From: Croceitalea sp947503285
GTDB taxonomy: Bacteria > Bacteroidota > Bacteroidia > Flavobacteriales > Flavobacteriaceae
DNA: 64,000 bases
Assembly: GCF_036985505.1 (NCBI RefSeq)
Contig: NZ_BTGQ01000001.1
Location: 1 to 64,000 of the forward strand
Reading direction: 5' to 3'
The notes beneath the pieces were generated by a model. The model saw nothing but the letters and a program-made list of their open reading frames with translations. It was not told the DNA's origin and searched no databases. Numbering within the stretch: position 1 is the first letter of the stretch; the number at the start of each line of letters is the position of its first letter. The translations under genes were made by a program, and so were the position numbers. Below are positions 10,039 through 18,854 of the stretch, piece after piece.

Positions 10039-10851
10039 CTATCTCCACGACAGATAGAGTATTCTAGTTGTTTTCAATTCTTGTAAACGAACTATAATCC
10101 GCTCAGTTTTGGAAATGATAAATCTAGGAATGACGTAAACCATCCGGACCTTTGTATTCGGCAATATCTCAGAAGGCTTATTATGTACATATATAGTTTC
10201 CAAAGGAATTTCCTGATAAGATGCATTGTGTCCTTTATTCCCACTTACCTTAGAAATTTTTAGAAAGTCAAAATCAAATCGTATCGCCGATTTATTTTCA
10301 ATCTCAAACTGCATGAACACGTGGTCTTCACGATAGTACATATTTTTAAGACTTAATTTTATACCGTTCTTCTTTATGTGCTTATTTTTCCTTTCAGGAA
10401 GTTCCAATAAGGATTCACAGGACCTGCGTATATGATTCGGAATAGTATTGGCCGAAATGCTTGTATTCGGGTTGTCATATATTTTCACCTCTTTTGTTAA
10501 TACCCTTTTGGCATCCCCTATACTTTCCTGAATAGAAATAAATCGATTAGGATTCTCTAGATGCTCTGCATACTTTAGGATGAAGGAATACACCTTTCCA
10601 TCCGTGGTAACAACCAGTAAATTACTGGGATTCCCTTTTACGGCTTTCAATAACCCCAAGTTTTGCTCTTTTTCGCGATTGTAGGTGAACACAAAATGTT
10701 CCGAACCTGTAATACCCTGTTTGATATCTGAGGGAAAGAACAAGGTCATCGTCATCGTTGAATTGGCATAAATAGTATCCAATGTTTTTGTGTTCGTTGC
10801 GTGAACTGGGTAAAACAAAACCAAGCTCAACAGTATAATCAACTTTTTCAT
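10039..10851 (-). CDS. traN: Conjugative transposon TraN family protein (DUF4138)
   Basis: 270 residues with a signal peptide (KKLIILLSLVLFYPVHA). TraN proteins of Bacteroidota conjugative elements are exported proteins thought to form the outer part of the mating channel, a VirB9-like role. The signal peptide, the beta-rich body with a domain starting near TKTLDTIYANSTMTMTLFFP, and its place directly after traM support the call. It is the last gene of the minus-strand tra operon here; 10 bases separate it from traM. In the better-known elements traO, traP and traQ follow, but here the next thing downstream is a transposase remnant and then the unrelated NRPS operon, so the module ends early. 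Confidence 0.8.
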   Translation of the reverse strand: MKKLIILLSLVLFYPVHATNTKTLDTIYANSTMTMTLFFPSDIKQGITGSEHFVFTYNREKEQNLGLLKAVKGNPSNLLVVTTDGKVYSFILKYAEHLENPNRFISIQESIGDAKRVLTKEVKIYDNPNTSISANTIPNHIRRSCESLLELPERKNKHIKKNGIKLSLKNMYYREDHVFMQFEIENKSAIRFDFDFLKISKVSGNKGHNASYQEIPLETIYVHNKPSEILPNTKVRMVYVIPRFIISKTERIIVRLQELKTTRILYLSWR

Positions 10852-10861
10852 ATCCTATATT

Positions 10862-11803
10862 TTATTCTCGTTTATCTACTTTTAATGTGAGTGTATAATT
10901 ATTATTTACCGTGACCTTTACCTTACGGTTAGAGCGTTGGAACAGTCTTTTGATTCCTGTCACCTGTGGTAGACCGGGCACATTGATATCGTCCACGACA
11001 TCCCCCAATACTTGTTGCCGCAATTCTTCTCGATAACTGTTCTTGATGTAAATGCCTTCCAGTTTATCCCATATGTCATAAGCCTTAAAGGGCAGCTGTA
11101 TGTCACCAATATTTTCGATTTGCAATAGTACTCGATTGGGTTTAAAGCTTACAATACCAAAAAGGATGGTGTTCCTTGGAATCAAGACACCTTCAATCAT
11201 AACATCGTTTAAGGTGCGCATTTCCAATCGGTCATTGACCTTAATGACCTGCTTCTTATCAACTATCACTTCTATACTGGGGATATTTGGCATTTTTTCA
11301 ACGGGCAACGGATTGGAAGCAAAAAACAACTGCTGTTCCAATGCCAAAGCTTTAGGATCAATCGTTTCAATCGATGTTGGTTCTTCAGCTCTTTGTGCTT
11401 TCCTTTTGGGAGCGACGGCATTGACCACACTATCTCGAACAGTATTTGTTGCTCGAAAAGTACCCGTAGTGTAATTGATGCGGCTATTGTTATAGATACT
11501 ATCCACCATCCGTATCTTTTCTTTTTCCAAAAAATCAGGGTCAAAGACACCTGTGGAATCTAGGTACTTTTCATCATAAATACTGGGTGCGTTGGTTTGT
11601 CTAACTTCCTTTATATCATTTACCGCATCCAATCTGGACCTATAATTCTCTACCGGGTTTTCCAATACAGGAACTTCGGTCTGTCGTAATCCATCGTTCT
11701 GGGAACCGTCCCCACCAAATTCCAAAATCGAATAGGTCAATATAAAAATGACCACTGCCCCGATGACCGCTACAAACGTTATTTTTTTCTTATCTAGTTT
11801 CAT
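10862..11803 (-). CDS. traM: Conjugative transposon TraM family protein
   Basis: 313 residues. One N-terminal membrane segment (ITFVAVIGAVVIFILTYSIL) is followed by a low-complexity periplasmic linker and a beta-rich C-terminal domain. That is the arrangement of TraM, the VirB10-like part of Bacteroidota mating machines that links inner and outer membrane. The C-terminal part has the words IPRNTILFGIVSFKPNRVLLQI, similar in style to VirB10 and TraM C-terminal domains. It lies 10 bases before traN and 22 bases after traK. TraL, a small protein usually encoded between traK and traM, is absent: there is no room for it. Its absence could mean loss or a lineage difference. Confidence 0.85.
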   Translation of the reverse strand: MKLDKKKITFVAVIGAVVIFILTYSILEFGGDGSQNDGLRQTEVPVLENPVENYRSRLDAVNDIKEVRQTNAPSIYDEKYLDSTGVFDPDFLEKEKIRMVDSIYNNSRINYTTGTFRATNTVRDSVVNAVAPKRKAQRAEEPTSIETIDPKALALEQQLFFASNPLPVEKMPNIPSIEVIVDKKQVIKVNDRLEMRTLNDVMIEGVLIPRNTILFGIVSFKPNRVLLQIENIGDIQLPFKAYDIWDKLEGIYIKNSYREELRQQVLGDVVDDINVPGLPQVTGIKRLFQRSNRKVKVTVNNNYTLTLKVDKRE

Positions 11804-11825
11804 GACCTTATTTTTAAATGTCGAC

Positions 11826-12452
11826 CTACTTATTGACAGGTAGATTTTCGACCTTTTTCAATGTATTTTCGAAATAATCTGTGATCAAGAGTCCGTGGGT
11901 ATTTTTCGGAAAGTTTCTTTTTTCCAAATGCAAGAGTTTGCCTGTGGATACCAGTTCGTAGGTGTCGATTGCCGACCCTCTGTTGATTTGAAAAACAGTG
12001 ACCGTTCTAAAAGGGTATGGTTCTGAGGTAAGGTCAAGTTCGGATTCAACGCTGATGACCTTTTGAACCAAGGAATACTGCATCAAACGGTTATAGACAC
12101 CATCAGCTTTTTTCTGTCGATACACATTATCAATGGAACTATCACCCAACCATAGGGCTTTTTCAATATGGCTTTCGAAGTTTGTGGCATCCAACCCATA
12201 GAAATATGAATGGAAGAGCCGTAGATGCTCCAAGGCTTCCACCTCTAGATTTTCCTTTTCATGTACCCATTGTAAAGGGATTACTTCTCCATTCTTGCCA
12301 ATGGCAAAGGCCCCGTCCAGTGACTTGTTGTACATTTTGTAGGATATCAGACTTGAAATGATGGTGGATAGAAAAGCCATTACCATAACAGCCAGTACTA
12401 TAAACCGATTCATCTTCAATACCTCATAAATATTCTTATATGGTGTCTTCAT
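11826..12452 (-). CDS. traK: Conjugative transposon TraK family protein
   Basis: 208 residues with one N-terminal membrane segment (FIVLAVMVMAFLSTIISSLI) and a soluble periplasmic domain. Length, topology and the order traJ-traK-traM match TraK, the VirB8-like inner-membrane protein of Bacteroidota conjugation systems. The words HLRLFHSYFYGLDATNFE near residue 75 and LQKVISVESELDL-like strand patterns are in keeping with the family. It is separated from traJ by 21 bases, so co-transcription is very likely. Confidence 0.85.
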   Translation of the reverse strand: MKTPYKNIYEVLKMNRFIVLAVMVMAFLSTIISSLISYKMYNKSLDGAFAIGKNGEVIPLQWVHEKENLEVEALEHLRLFHSYFYGLDATNFESHIEKALWLGDSSIDNVYRQKKADGVYNRLMQYSLVQKVISVESELDLTSEPYPFRTVTVFQINRGSAIDTYELVSTGKLLHLEKRNFPKNTHGLLITDYFENTLKKVENLPVNK

Positions 12453-12473
12453 AATTCATTTTTTAAGTGTGCC

Positions 12474-13313
12474 TTAGGCACTGAATAGTTTGAAAGTGAA
12501 CGAGGTGGCTCGCTTGTAAAGTTTGAACTTCAAAAAGACGATAAAGCCAATCGTGCCCAATTCTATGATGGGGGCGAAAAATGAACTCCCGAAATCAAAG
12601 CCGAACAGGTTCACCCAAAAATTGGTGGTAAACTCCGTGTACAGCGCATTGACAAATACATTCACCAGAAAAAAGGCGGGAACGAGCATATATACTGCTG
12701 CATACAATTTGAAAAAGGTATAGGCCATAGACCTGAACTTCTCGAAAACTGCAAGGCTTATCACCAATGGAAAAAAGGCTTGCATTATCCCCAACAGGAA
12801 AAACCGTTCTGCCAGAAACAAAGGGTAAATGAACAGGTCTAGCAACCAAAGGAATACGCTCAGAATAAAGGCCAGTATTTTCAAGCCGAACAAAGGGGAA
12901 CTCAATGCCTCGAACAATAAGGCCAGTCCTTTGCTAGCAGCTTCCAGTCCCCCTGTGTCTTCCTCGATTTCCACATCCTGCAATTGCAAGGGCAATAAGG
13001 ATGGGGCTGTATTACGATACTGTGCCTCGATTGCCACCAAGATATTGTCAAACACCTCCAATACTTGACTGGAAAAGATGACCAGAATGACAACGATGAA
13101 ATTCTTTACCAATTCTGTTGGGGTCAAGCCCCAGGTATATCCATCCCTGTTGGTAACACCCTCATTGTACTTTTTAAGGATATTGATCAAAAAGAACAAG
13201 ATGGCGAGGGCCTTCATCCCCACGATAGTATACTGTAGAAAATCACTGTCCTTTATGGTCTCAAAAACAGCGTCCACATATTCCAATCCGATGCTCAAAG
13301 GTATACCGGCCAT
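12474..13313 (-). CDS. traJ: Conjugative transposon TraJ family inner-membrane protein
   Basis: 279 residues with about six hydrophobic segments: near 30-45, 65-85, 135-165, 170-190, 205-225 and 245-265. TraJ is the polytopic inner-membrane protein of Bacteroidota mating channels, comparable to VirB6 or TrbL. The call rests on membrane topology, size and position between traI and traK. The start is the ATG four bases after the traI stop, indicating translational coupling. No unusual features were seen. Confidence 0.85.
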   Translation of the reverse strand: MAGIPLSIGLEYVDAVFETIKDSDFLQYTIVGMKALAILFFLINILKKYNEGVTNRDGYTWGLTPTELVKNFIVVILVIFSSQVLEVFDNILVAIEAQYRNTAPSLLPLQLQDVEIEEDTGGLEAASKGLALLFEALSSPLFGLKILAFILSVFLWLLDLFIYPLFLAERFFLLGIMQAFFPLVISLAVFEKFRSMAYTFFKLYAAVYMLVPAFFLVNVFVNALYTEFTTNFWVNLFGFDFGSSFFAPIIELGTIGFIVFLKFKLYKRATSFTFKLFSA

Positions 13314-13316
13314 TTT

Positions 13317-13898
13317 TTAATAGTTTGTTTTCCTGCCGTTGATAACGGCCTGCATTTCCCGAAAGGAAATAATGTCTCGGTACCGCTTGGTCTTACGCTC
13401 TATCTCGGCAACCATTTCGTTAGAGCGTGTTTCCCGTTCCTTTAATACCTTAGCCCGTTCCCCATCCGTCATTTTCAGGTAGTCACTGGAAAGTATCTGT
13501 TGCACAAAATCCAAGTCTTTCAGTGAATTTTCAATGATATTTTCAAAGGATTGCGATACCCGCGTGATTTCTTCTGCCTTGATATAGGGCGAGTTTAAAA
13601 TATGACGCACATCATTTCGGACCACATCAAAAAGGCGTTCGTTGTTGCGGGCCAATTCCCTTACCGCCTTCAATTGTTTTACAACATTGCTCACCTTTTC
13701 AATGCGCTCTTTTTGCTGCTTCATAAACTCCACCGTTTTGATAAGGTTTTCTGTTTGCTTTGCAGCCTCAAGAATCTGTTTGCCCAACGTAATAAAATTG
13801 GTGTTGTCATATACCGGCATCCCCTGGGCCACACTGTGGCCATTTGGTATGAGCAAGATTGTGGATACCAATACTATTTTACAAATAAGTGTTTTCAT
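13317..13898 (-). CDS. traI: Conjugative transposon TraI-like protein (DUF4141)
   Basis: 193 residues with a signal peptide (MKTLICKIVLVSTILLIPNGHSVAQ) and an alpha-helical, charged body rich in heptad-like patterns. In Bacteroidota elements the gene between traG and traJ encodes such a periplasmic helical protein, which is compared with VirB5. The reading frame overlaps the end of traG by four bases, showing tight operon structure. In this nomenclature TraI is not the F-plasmid relaxase; no relaxase was found in the window. Confidence 0.8.
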   Translation of the reverse strand: MKTLICKIVLVSTILLIPNGHSVAQGMPVYDNTNFITLGKQILEAAKQTENLIKTVEFMKQQKERIEKVSNVVKQLKAVRELARNNERLFDVVRNDVRHILNSPYIKAEEITRVSQSFENIIENSLKDLDFVQQILSSDYLKMTDGERAKVLKERETRSNEMVAEIERKTKRYRDIISFREMQAVINGRKTNY

Positions 13899-16312
13899 GA
13901 TTTCTGTAATTTTAAATGAATGAATTCCTTGATAGCTCTCTCCATCGAGCCCTTTTCTTTATAAATCCGCATTATGCGGTCGTTGTCTGCGCCGTCGGTG
14001 AGATAAGCAGCAAATACCTCTTGGGGTACCTCCAACCGAAAGATGTTGCTCTCTTTCCCTATTTTGATGAATATCTCGGTGTACCTGTGTTTTCCCGACA
14101 GGTTATTTTTGATGGATTTCAGTTGATTGAGATCGTGGCTGGACAGGTTCAAACGCTTTACCAGTTGATCATAGCCCTTTTCATTGTTCAGACTATAAAT
14201 GACCTGGGTATTTTCCAAAATACTTGCCGATGTGGAATTATCCGGCAATTGGTTGATGGACTGTAAAATGATACCGATGGCACCTTCTTGTTTTCGGATG
14301 GCCTGATAATAGAATTCCACCGATTCCAATACGTTCTCAAACTTTAATTGTTTCGCAAACTCATCGAACAGGATAATCCCTTTTTCAGCTTTGTTCTGCC
14401 ATATGGTACGTTGGATAGCGGTTTTGATCAATTTGAGCATCACGGAAAGGATTTCCTTATTGTCCTTCACCTCGTCCAACTCAAAAACAATGAGGCGCTT
14501 GTCCTCGATTTTATAGGATTGGTCTTTGTTGGTCTCAAATAAAAAGCTGTACAACCCTTCGCGCACATACTCCGATAAAATGTGTAAAAATCCCCCAACA
14601 TTAAAGTAATCCGGATGGATATGGAGCTTTGTCAATAAATCCTCCCGCTGCGATTCCACATAGGTATAAAAACCATCAAGGGAATGTGGGGCATTCCCTC
14701 TTTCTTTATAATAAGCGTGCAGTATCTTTTTTAAAGCAACGGACTGTTCCTTTTTAGGCTTGGTGCCCTCGCCAATGAGTTCAAATAAGAATACGGACAG
14801 ATCCTCCAATCGTTCAGGACCGACATCATGGGGATTCGCTATATAAAAAGGATTGATGCCCAAGCTCTTTCCACTTTCATAACGCAATACTGTATACTGT
14901 TCTGGGTATAAACTTGCAAATTTCGTATAGGAACCGCCCAGATCTATAATGACCAGCCGTACTCCGGCCTCGAAATATTGTCGTAAAACATTGTTCGCCA
15001 GAAAGGATTTTCCTTCTCCCGTTGGTGAAAAAATGGCAAAGTTGCGTGCTTTGATACGTTTCTTCTTTTCATCCCATACATCTTTCAGTACCGGGATGTT
15101 ATGCCCACGGTCATTAAAAATGACACCTTGATGGTCCGTTCTATAATTGGTATTGTTCAGATACAAACAAAGCGCATGTTTCAAATCCGTTACATACAGA
15201 TCTTCATTGGAAAAGTTGGAGGCAAAACAAGGATAGCTGTTCAAGATATAATTTTTGCGTTCCTCGCCCCTTGGATAATATGGGGTGATGTCCAATTCCT
15301 TAAATTCTGATTTTATCCGCGAACCTATGTTTTCTAGCTCACGGGCTTCTCGGGTCCAATACACAATGTTCAAGTGGCCCCTTATGATCCGGGCATTATC
15401 GTCATTATTGATTTGACCAACGATATGCTCAATCTTTTTAAGGATGACCTTGTTCTGTGTTCCAAAATTTGAACTCTTTTTAAGTTCCTCAATTTTCTTA
15501 TCCAGTAGCCTGCGCCATTTCTGCTTATCGTCCAGATAGATGATTTGGTTGACGATATGGTTTTCATTGAGAGAAAGTCCCAGACCATCGATGTAACCTT
15601 GATGAAACATAAAATCATCCGAAGTGAACCGCTCATTGATCTTACTGGTCTGGACGCTCTCACCAAAACAGGCTTCACTATTGACCGCCAGTATATCAAA
15701 ATGGTTATTACCAATGGTTACCTTGGACTTTTCCAAAAGCATATCGGTATCATATCCGATATTGAAGCCGTTGAAATAATCACGGCTCAGTTCAAGAATC
15801 TGCTTTTTATCAAGAGGTTGCAACGACACCTTACGGCTATTGTTGATATAGGTGATGGAATCATTGACCGAACCAATGAAACTATGCACGTTCTGATTTA
15901 ATTCTTGATGGATCCCTTTGCCGACCTTTCTAAAGGGGTTGACATATTTGGGATTGTTCAAGGTTTTATTCCGCACCAAAGTGAAAAACAGGTAGCAATT
16001 ATGCTCGATATATTCCCTTCCCTTAAAATGGTCGTGGGTGGCCTTTGCCAGAAACGTATCATTGGGCAAGTATTCAGAATTGAACGCTTTCTTAAGATAT
16101 ACGTCCTGTTTATGGATGAGACAACCAACGGGCAATGACTTTAAGGCCTGAAACCAAATGCCGTGCAAATCCTCAAAATCCTTCTCTGACAGGGAGTAGA
16201 CCTCGGGTAATTTCACCATATAACAGGCTATCACATTACCATTATTGGCAAAGAGGACATTATCCTGTATCTCAGTGATGGGATTGTATGTGGCTATATT
16301 AATAATTGACAT
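13895..16312 (-). CDS. traG: Conjugative transposon TraG, VirB4-like ATPase
   Basis: 805 residues. The central ATPase domain has Walker A SPTGEGKS (Lys near residue 435), a Walker B strand ending IILFDEF, and a late region QSINQLPDN typical of VirB4/TraG ATPases. These proteins energise assembly and substrate transfer through the mating channel at the inner membrane. The N-terminal 400 residues match the usual TraG lead domain in length. The start overlaps the end of traF by 14 bases. The gene looks intact: no internal stop, and the full family length of about 800 residues. It therefore seems under selection, or only recently stranded if the rest of the element is lost. Confidence 0.95.
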   Translation of the reverse strand: MSIINIATYNPITEIQDNVLFANNGNVIACYMVKLPEVYSLSEKDFEDLHGIWFQALKSLPVGCLIHKQDVYLKKAFNSEYLPNDTFLAKATHDHFKGREYIEHNCYLFFTLVRNKTLNNPKYVNPFRKVGKGIHQELNQNVHSFIGSVNDSITYINNSRKVSLQPLDKKQILELSRDYFNGFNIGYDTDMLLEKSKVTIGNNHFDILAVNSEACFGESVQTSKINERFTSDDFMFHQGYIDGLGLSLNENHIVNQIIYLDDKQKWRRLLDKKIEELKKSSNFGTQNKVILKKIEHIVGQINNDDNARIIRGHLNIVYWTREARELENIGSRIKSEFKELDITPYYPRGEERKNYILNSYPCFASNFSNEDLYVTDLKHALCLYLNNTNYRTDHQGVIFNDRGHNIPVLKDVWDEKKKRIKARNFAIFSPTGEGKSFLANNVLRQYFEAGVRLVIIDLGGSYTKFASLYPEQYTVLRYESGKSLGINPFYIANPHDVGPERLEDLSVFLFELIGEGTKPKKEQSVALKKILHAYYKERGNAPHSLDGFYTYVESQREDLLTKLHIHPDYFNVGGFLHILSEYVREGLYSFLFETNKDQSYKIEDKRLIVFELDEVKDNKEILSVMLKLIKTAIQRTIWQNKAEKGIILFDEFAKQLKFENVLESVEFYYQAIRKQEGAIGIILQSINQLPDNSTSASILENTQVIYSLNNEKGYDQLVKRLNLSSHDLNQLKSIKNNLSGKHRYTEIFIKIGKESNIFRLEVPQEVFAAYLTDGADNDRIMRIYKEKGSMERAIKEFIHLKLQKS

Positions 16313-16583
16313 AATGCGTCAGGTTTTCTTTTTTGTTACTGATGATTTTTGGGAACACCGTATTGAAATTCAGTGAAATGGCCTTACGGGCAATCTTGGT
16401 GAGGAAGACATACAAAGTGCCGTTCCATAGGATTGCTCCTATGATGACCAAGAAACTGAATGAAAAAATGATGACCAGTAGCGATGCCAATATGGAAAGC
16501 ATCATCATTGCAAAGAGCGATATGGGAAGCCCCCATATCATGGCCCCTTTGCGAATGTTCTTATATACCTCGTACTTTTTCAT
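16299..16583 (-). CDS. traF: Conjugative transposon TraF family protein (DUF4133)
   Basis: 94 residues with two close hydrophobic segments, about 15-35 and 38-58, and a basic C-terminal tail. Size, topology and location immediately before traG match TraF (DUF4133), a VirB3-like inner-membrane component. It overlaps traG by 14 bases and is preceded by traE with a 35-base gap. No defects are visible. Confidence 0.85.
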   Translation of the reverse strand: MKKYEVYKNIRKGAMIWGLPISLFAMMMLSILASLLVIIFSFSFLVIIGAILWNGTLYVFLTKIARKAISLNFNTVFPKIISNKKENLTHYVNY

Positions 16584-16618
16584 TGGATAAGCTTTAATAA
16601 TAAAAACCTCTATGAGGT

Positions 16619-16906
16619 TTAGACTACGATTCCAATGAGATAGGTAAAGATGCCAACAACGGCACCTGCAATAAGTACAAATACAAGCACTCTGGTAATA
16701 CCCTTTTTAAGGTCTGCATTCTCACCGAAAAAATGCCCTGCATTAAATAAGAATCCGATTAGGAAAATAACTCCTAGAAGCAAAGGAAAAATTGATCGAA
16801 TCGTATCGGAAACATCATTTACGGAATCTTCAATACCTCCGATTTGTGCAAATGTGGGAAGGCTCATTAGGAACATTGCCCATGTTGAATAAACTGCTTT
16901 TTTCAT
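16619..16906 (-). CDS. traE: Conjugative transposon TraE family protein (DUF4134), pilin-like
   Basis: 95 residues: a signal segment ending in FAQ, a short linker, then two hydrophobic helices (IFPLLLGVIFLIGFLF and VLVFVLIAGAVVGIF). This is the DUF4134/TraE pattern, comparable to VirB2-type pilins. It is the first gene of the minus-strand tra operon, so the promoter should lie in the 196 bases between it and the divergent amidase gene. I saw no convincing Bacteroidota -33/-7 pair there. Confidence 0.85.
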   Translation of the reverse strand: MKKAVYSTWAMFLMSLPTFAQIGGIEDSVNDVSDTIRSIFPLLLGVIFLIGFLFNAGHFFGENADLKKGITRVLVFVLIAGAVVGIFTYLIGIVV

Positions 16907-17102
16907 AACGCTTACGTTTTAATGGTTCCCTAATGTGCCTAGAGCAACCTGTTTGAAATAATTTTTTGAGAAATCTATAAGGGAATAGGGGAAAAGGCAG
17001 AAAAACTGAAAATATTAACGAGGTTCAGCGTTAAATTTTCAAGGATAATTACGGATTAGTTGAAATCTTTAAAAATTGTGTAATGAGAAATGTAAAAACA
17101 CA

Positions 17103-17738
17103 ATGAAGATGATACGGTTAAAAATGTGTGTACTAATTCTTTTTTTGATGCCTTTACAAATGTTAGTAGCACAAGAAAAAAAGGTAATCATTATTGATGC
17201 TGGACACGGAGGAACGGACTCTGGTGCTATAGGTAACAATCATATAAAAGAAAAGGATATAACGCTGAGCATTGCAAAAGCAATGCTCGTGTTTAATACT
17301 AAAGTACTGAATTGTAAATATGATATGTATATGACTAGATATACCGACACACTTATCTCATTAAGTCATAGAACCAAACTCGCAAGAGTATTAAAACCGG
17401 ACCTTTTTATATCCATTCATTGCAACCACGCTCCGAACAAAAGGGCTACAGGTATAGAAGTGTTTTTGCACCGCTATACGCCAATGAAAAATCCAAATCA
17501 AAAGGAGTCCAATAGAATAGCCATTTCTATACTAGATGAGCTGACCCAAAAATTGGGATATCGTAGCAGGGGCGTAAAAACTGCCAATTTTCAGGTTTTA
17601 CGGGAAACCGTTCAAACTTGCCCTACAATCTTAGTAGAACTAGGCTTTTTATCAAATATTGATGAAGCGGATTACTTAAAAAAGAAAGAGAATATTAACG
17701 CATTGGCATTAGCTGTTTTGATGCCTATAAAACTATGA
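17103..17738 (+). CDS. N-acetylmuramoyl-L-alanine amidase (Amidase_3 type), exported
   Basis: 211 residues from the ATG at 17103. The frame can be extended to a TTG at 17076, but the ATG gives a clean signal peptide ending in MLVAQ. The zinc amidase motifs are present: DAGHGG (first His), a Glu in IKEKDITL, SIHCNH (second His), and the late ILVELGFLSN segment. The enzyme would cut the amide bond between MurNAc and L-Ala in peptidoglycan. It is divergent from the tra operon. Many conjugative elements carry a wall hydrolase to open the envelope for the channel, and that is the likely role here. A chromosomal housekeeping amidase is the alternative. Confidence 0.85.
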   Translation: MKMIRLKMCVLILFLMPLQMLVAQEKKVIIIDAGHGGTDSGAIGNNHIKEKDITLSIAKAMLVFNTKVLNCKYDMYMTRYTDTLISLSHRTKLARVLKPDLFISIHCNHAPNKRATGIEVFLHRYTPMKNPNQKESNRIAISILDELTQKLGYRSRGVKTANFQVLRETVQTCPTILVELGFLSNIDEADYLKKKENINALALAVLMPIKL

Positions 17739-17833
17739 GAATTATGAAAGAGTTATATGTTAGTCTATACAAAGTGCTTAAAGAAATAATAGTAATCATA
17801 GGAAAGGAGTTATGGATATTTATAAAACAATAG
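17735..17833 (+). CDS. Possible tiny coupled membrane-associated peptide
   Basis: A 32-codon frame begins with the ATG that overlaps the amidase TGA by two bases. It encodes a lysine-rich amphipathic peptide (KVLKEIIVIIGKELWIFIKQ). The overlap suggests translational coupling, but such short frames arise by chance. No family is recognised, so this is listed as a low-confidence gene. Confidence 0.25.
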   Translation: MRIMKELYVSLYKVLKEIIVIIGKELWIFIKQ

Positions 17834-17890
17834 ATTTCCTAAAATTGCATATCAATAGCTATAGAAATTAATAACTTAAAATAAAAGAAG

Positions 17891-18328
17891 ATGAAATTTA
17901 GAATTGAATCAAGGCCTAGTCCATTAAGACAATTGGACAATTTTAAACAATTAAAGCCCGTTTTAAAGCCCATTAAAGCAGATGAGAGTGGCAAGTTTTT
18001 GGACCTTCTATTGGAACATTGTATGATACTCAATCGAGCTATTGGCAAAGATTTTAGCTTATCTGACCATTCCCATATAGATATTAGCTGTGATGTGTAT
18101 TTTAATATTCCCTTGGTTTCGTCTGCTTCAGTCGGCAATGGTTCTAATGCTTGGTTACAAGAGTATGATAAAAGCGGAGGTGGGGCAATGTTGAACGACA
18201 AAAAGGAGCTTGGACAGTATTTACAAGGCTTGGAAAGTATACCTAGTGTTATACAACCTGTCAAGCTTGAGCTATCACAGAAAATTGGTGATGCCAAAAG
18301 TAAGTTTGTTTATGAGGTGATGGGTTAA
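17891..18328 (+). CDS. Hypothetical protein of the conjugative element
   Basis: 145 residues, soluble, with no signal peptide or membrane segment. It starts FRIESRPSPLRQLDNFKQLK and ends in SKFVYEVMG. I do not recognise a family. It follows the amidase on the same strand and lies inside the tra/RteC segment, so an accessory role in the element is plausible. An antisense frame covers the same region but has no supporting features. The gene is convergent with the ORF6N gene, with 11 bases between the stops. Confidence 0.6.
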   Translation: MKFRIESRPSPLRQLDNFKQLKPVLKPIKADESGKFLDLLLEHCMILNRAIGKDFSLSDHSHIDISCDVYFNIPLVSSASVGNGSNAWLQEYDKSGGGAMLNDKKELGQYLQGLESIPSVIQPVKLELSQKIGDAKSKFVYEVMG

Positions 18329-18339
18329 TTGGTTTTTTC

Positions 18340-18852
18340 TTATTTGTAGCCAATAGGTTTTCTATTGCGTAGCTCAATTTGTTTTTTCTCTTTTTTGATT
18401 AGATAATTAATTGCCTCAAAAACATCATTAAATTGCCTATTATACTTGGTTTCCAACTCTTGGAGCTTTTGAGTCAGTTCTGTATGTGACAAGGCGTATT
18501 TTCGCAGAAAAACAAACGCACGTACAATTTGTATATTGACTTCAATTGCTTTTGGGCTGCGCAATACACTAGCCAACATTGCTATGCCTTGTTCGGTAAA
18601 AGCAAAAGGATTGTATTTACTATATTTCCCTCTGCCCGAATTGTCTAAGGTCACAATTTGTGACCTTAGAGTATTGTATTCATCTTTGGTCAGTTCAAAC
18701 ATAAAATCGTTAGGGAATCGATCCACATTTCGCCTAACTGCCTGTTTTAATTTTTTGGTTTCCGTTCCGTATAATTCTGCAAGGTCAAAATCTAGAAGTA
18801 CTTTTTGCCCTCTTATTTCGTAAATCCTGTTTTGTATTGTCCGTAGCTCCAT
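18340..18852 (-). CDS. ORF6N-domain DNA-binding protein
   Basis: 170 residues. The N-terminal half matches the ORF6N domain (RNRIYEIRGQKVLLDFDLAELYG-type start, then KQAVRRNVDRFPNDFMFELT and FTEQGIAMLASVLRS). A coiled-coil C-terminal part follows (ELTQKLQELETKYNRQFNDV). ORF6N proteins are common in phages and mobile elements of Bacteroidota and are thought to bind DNA or regulate. It lies two bases after the endonuclease-fold gene on the same strand, so the two are probably transcribed together with the HTH gene upstream. Confidence 0.85.
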   Translation of the reverse strand: MELRTIQNRIYEIRGQKVLLDFDLAELYGTETKKLKQAVRRNVDRFPNDFMFELTKDEYNTLRSQIVTLDNSGRGKYSKYNPFAFTEQGIAMLASVLRSPKAIEVNIQIVRAFVFLRKYALSHTELTQKLQELETKYNRQFNDVFEAINYLIKKEKKQIELRNRKPIGYK

Positions 18853-18854
18853 TC

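Noticed and set aside
10039..16906. Type IV secretion effector system
   Set aside because: All genes match the Bacteroidota conjugation set in order and size; no effector or coupling protein was seen.
17839..18297. 152-codon frame on the minus strand opposite the hypothetical gene at 17891-18328
   Set aside because: Shadow frame with no family, and an implausible composition compared with the sense frame.
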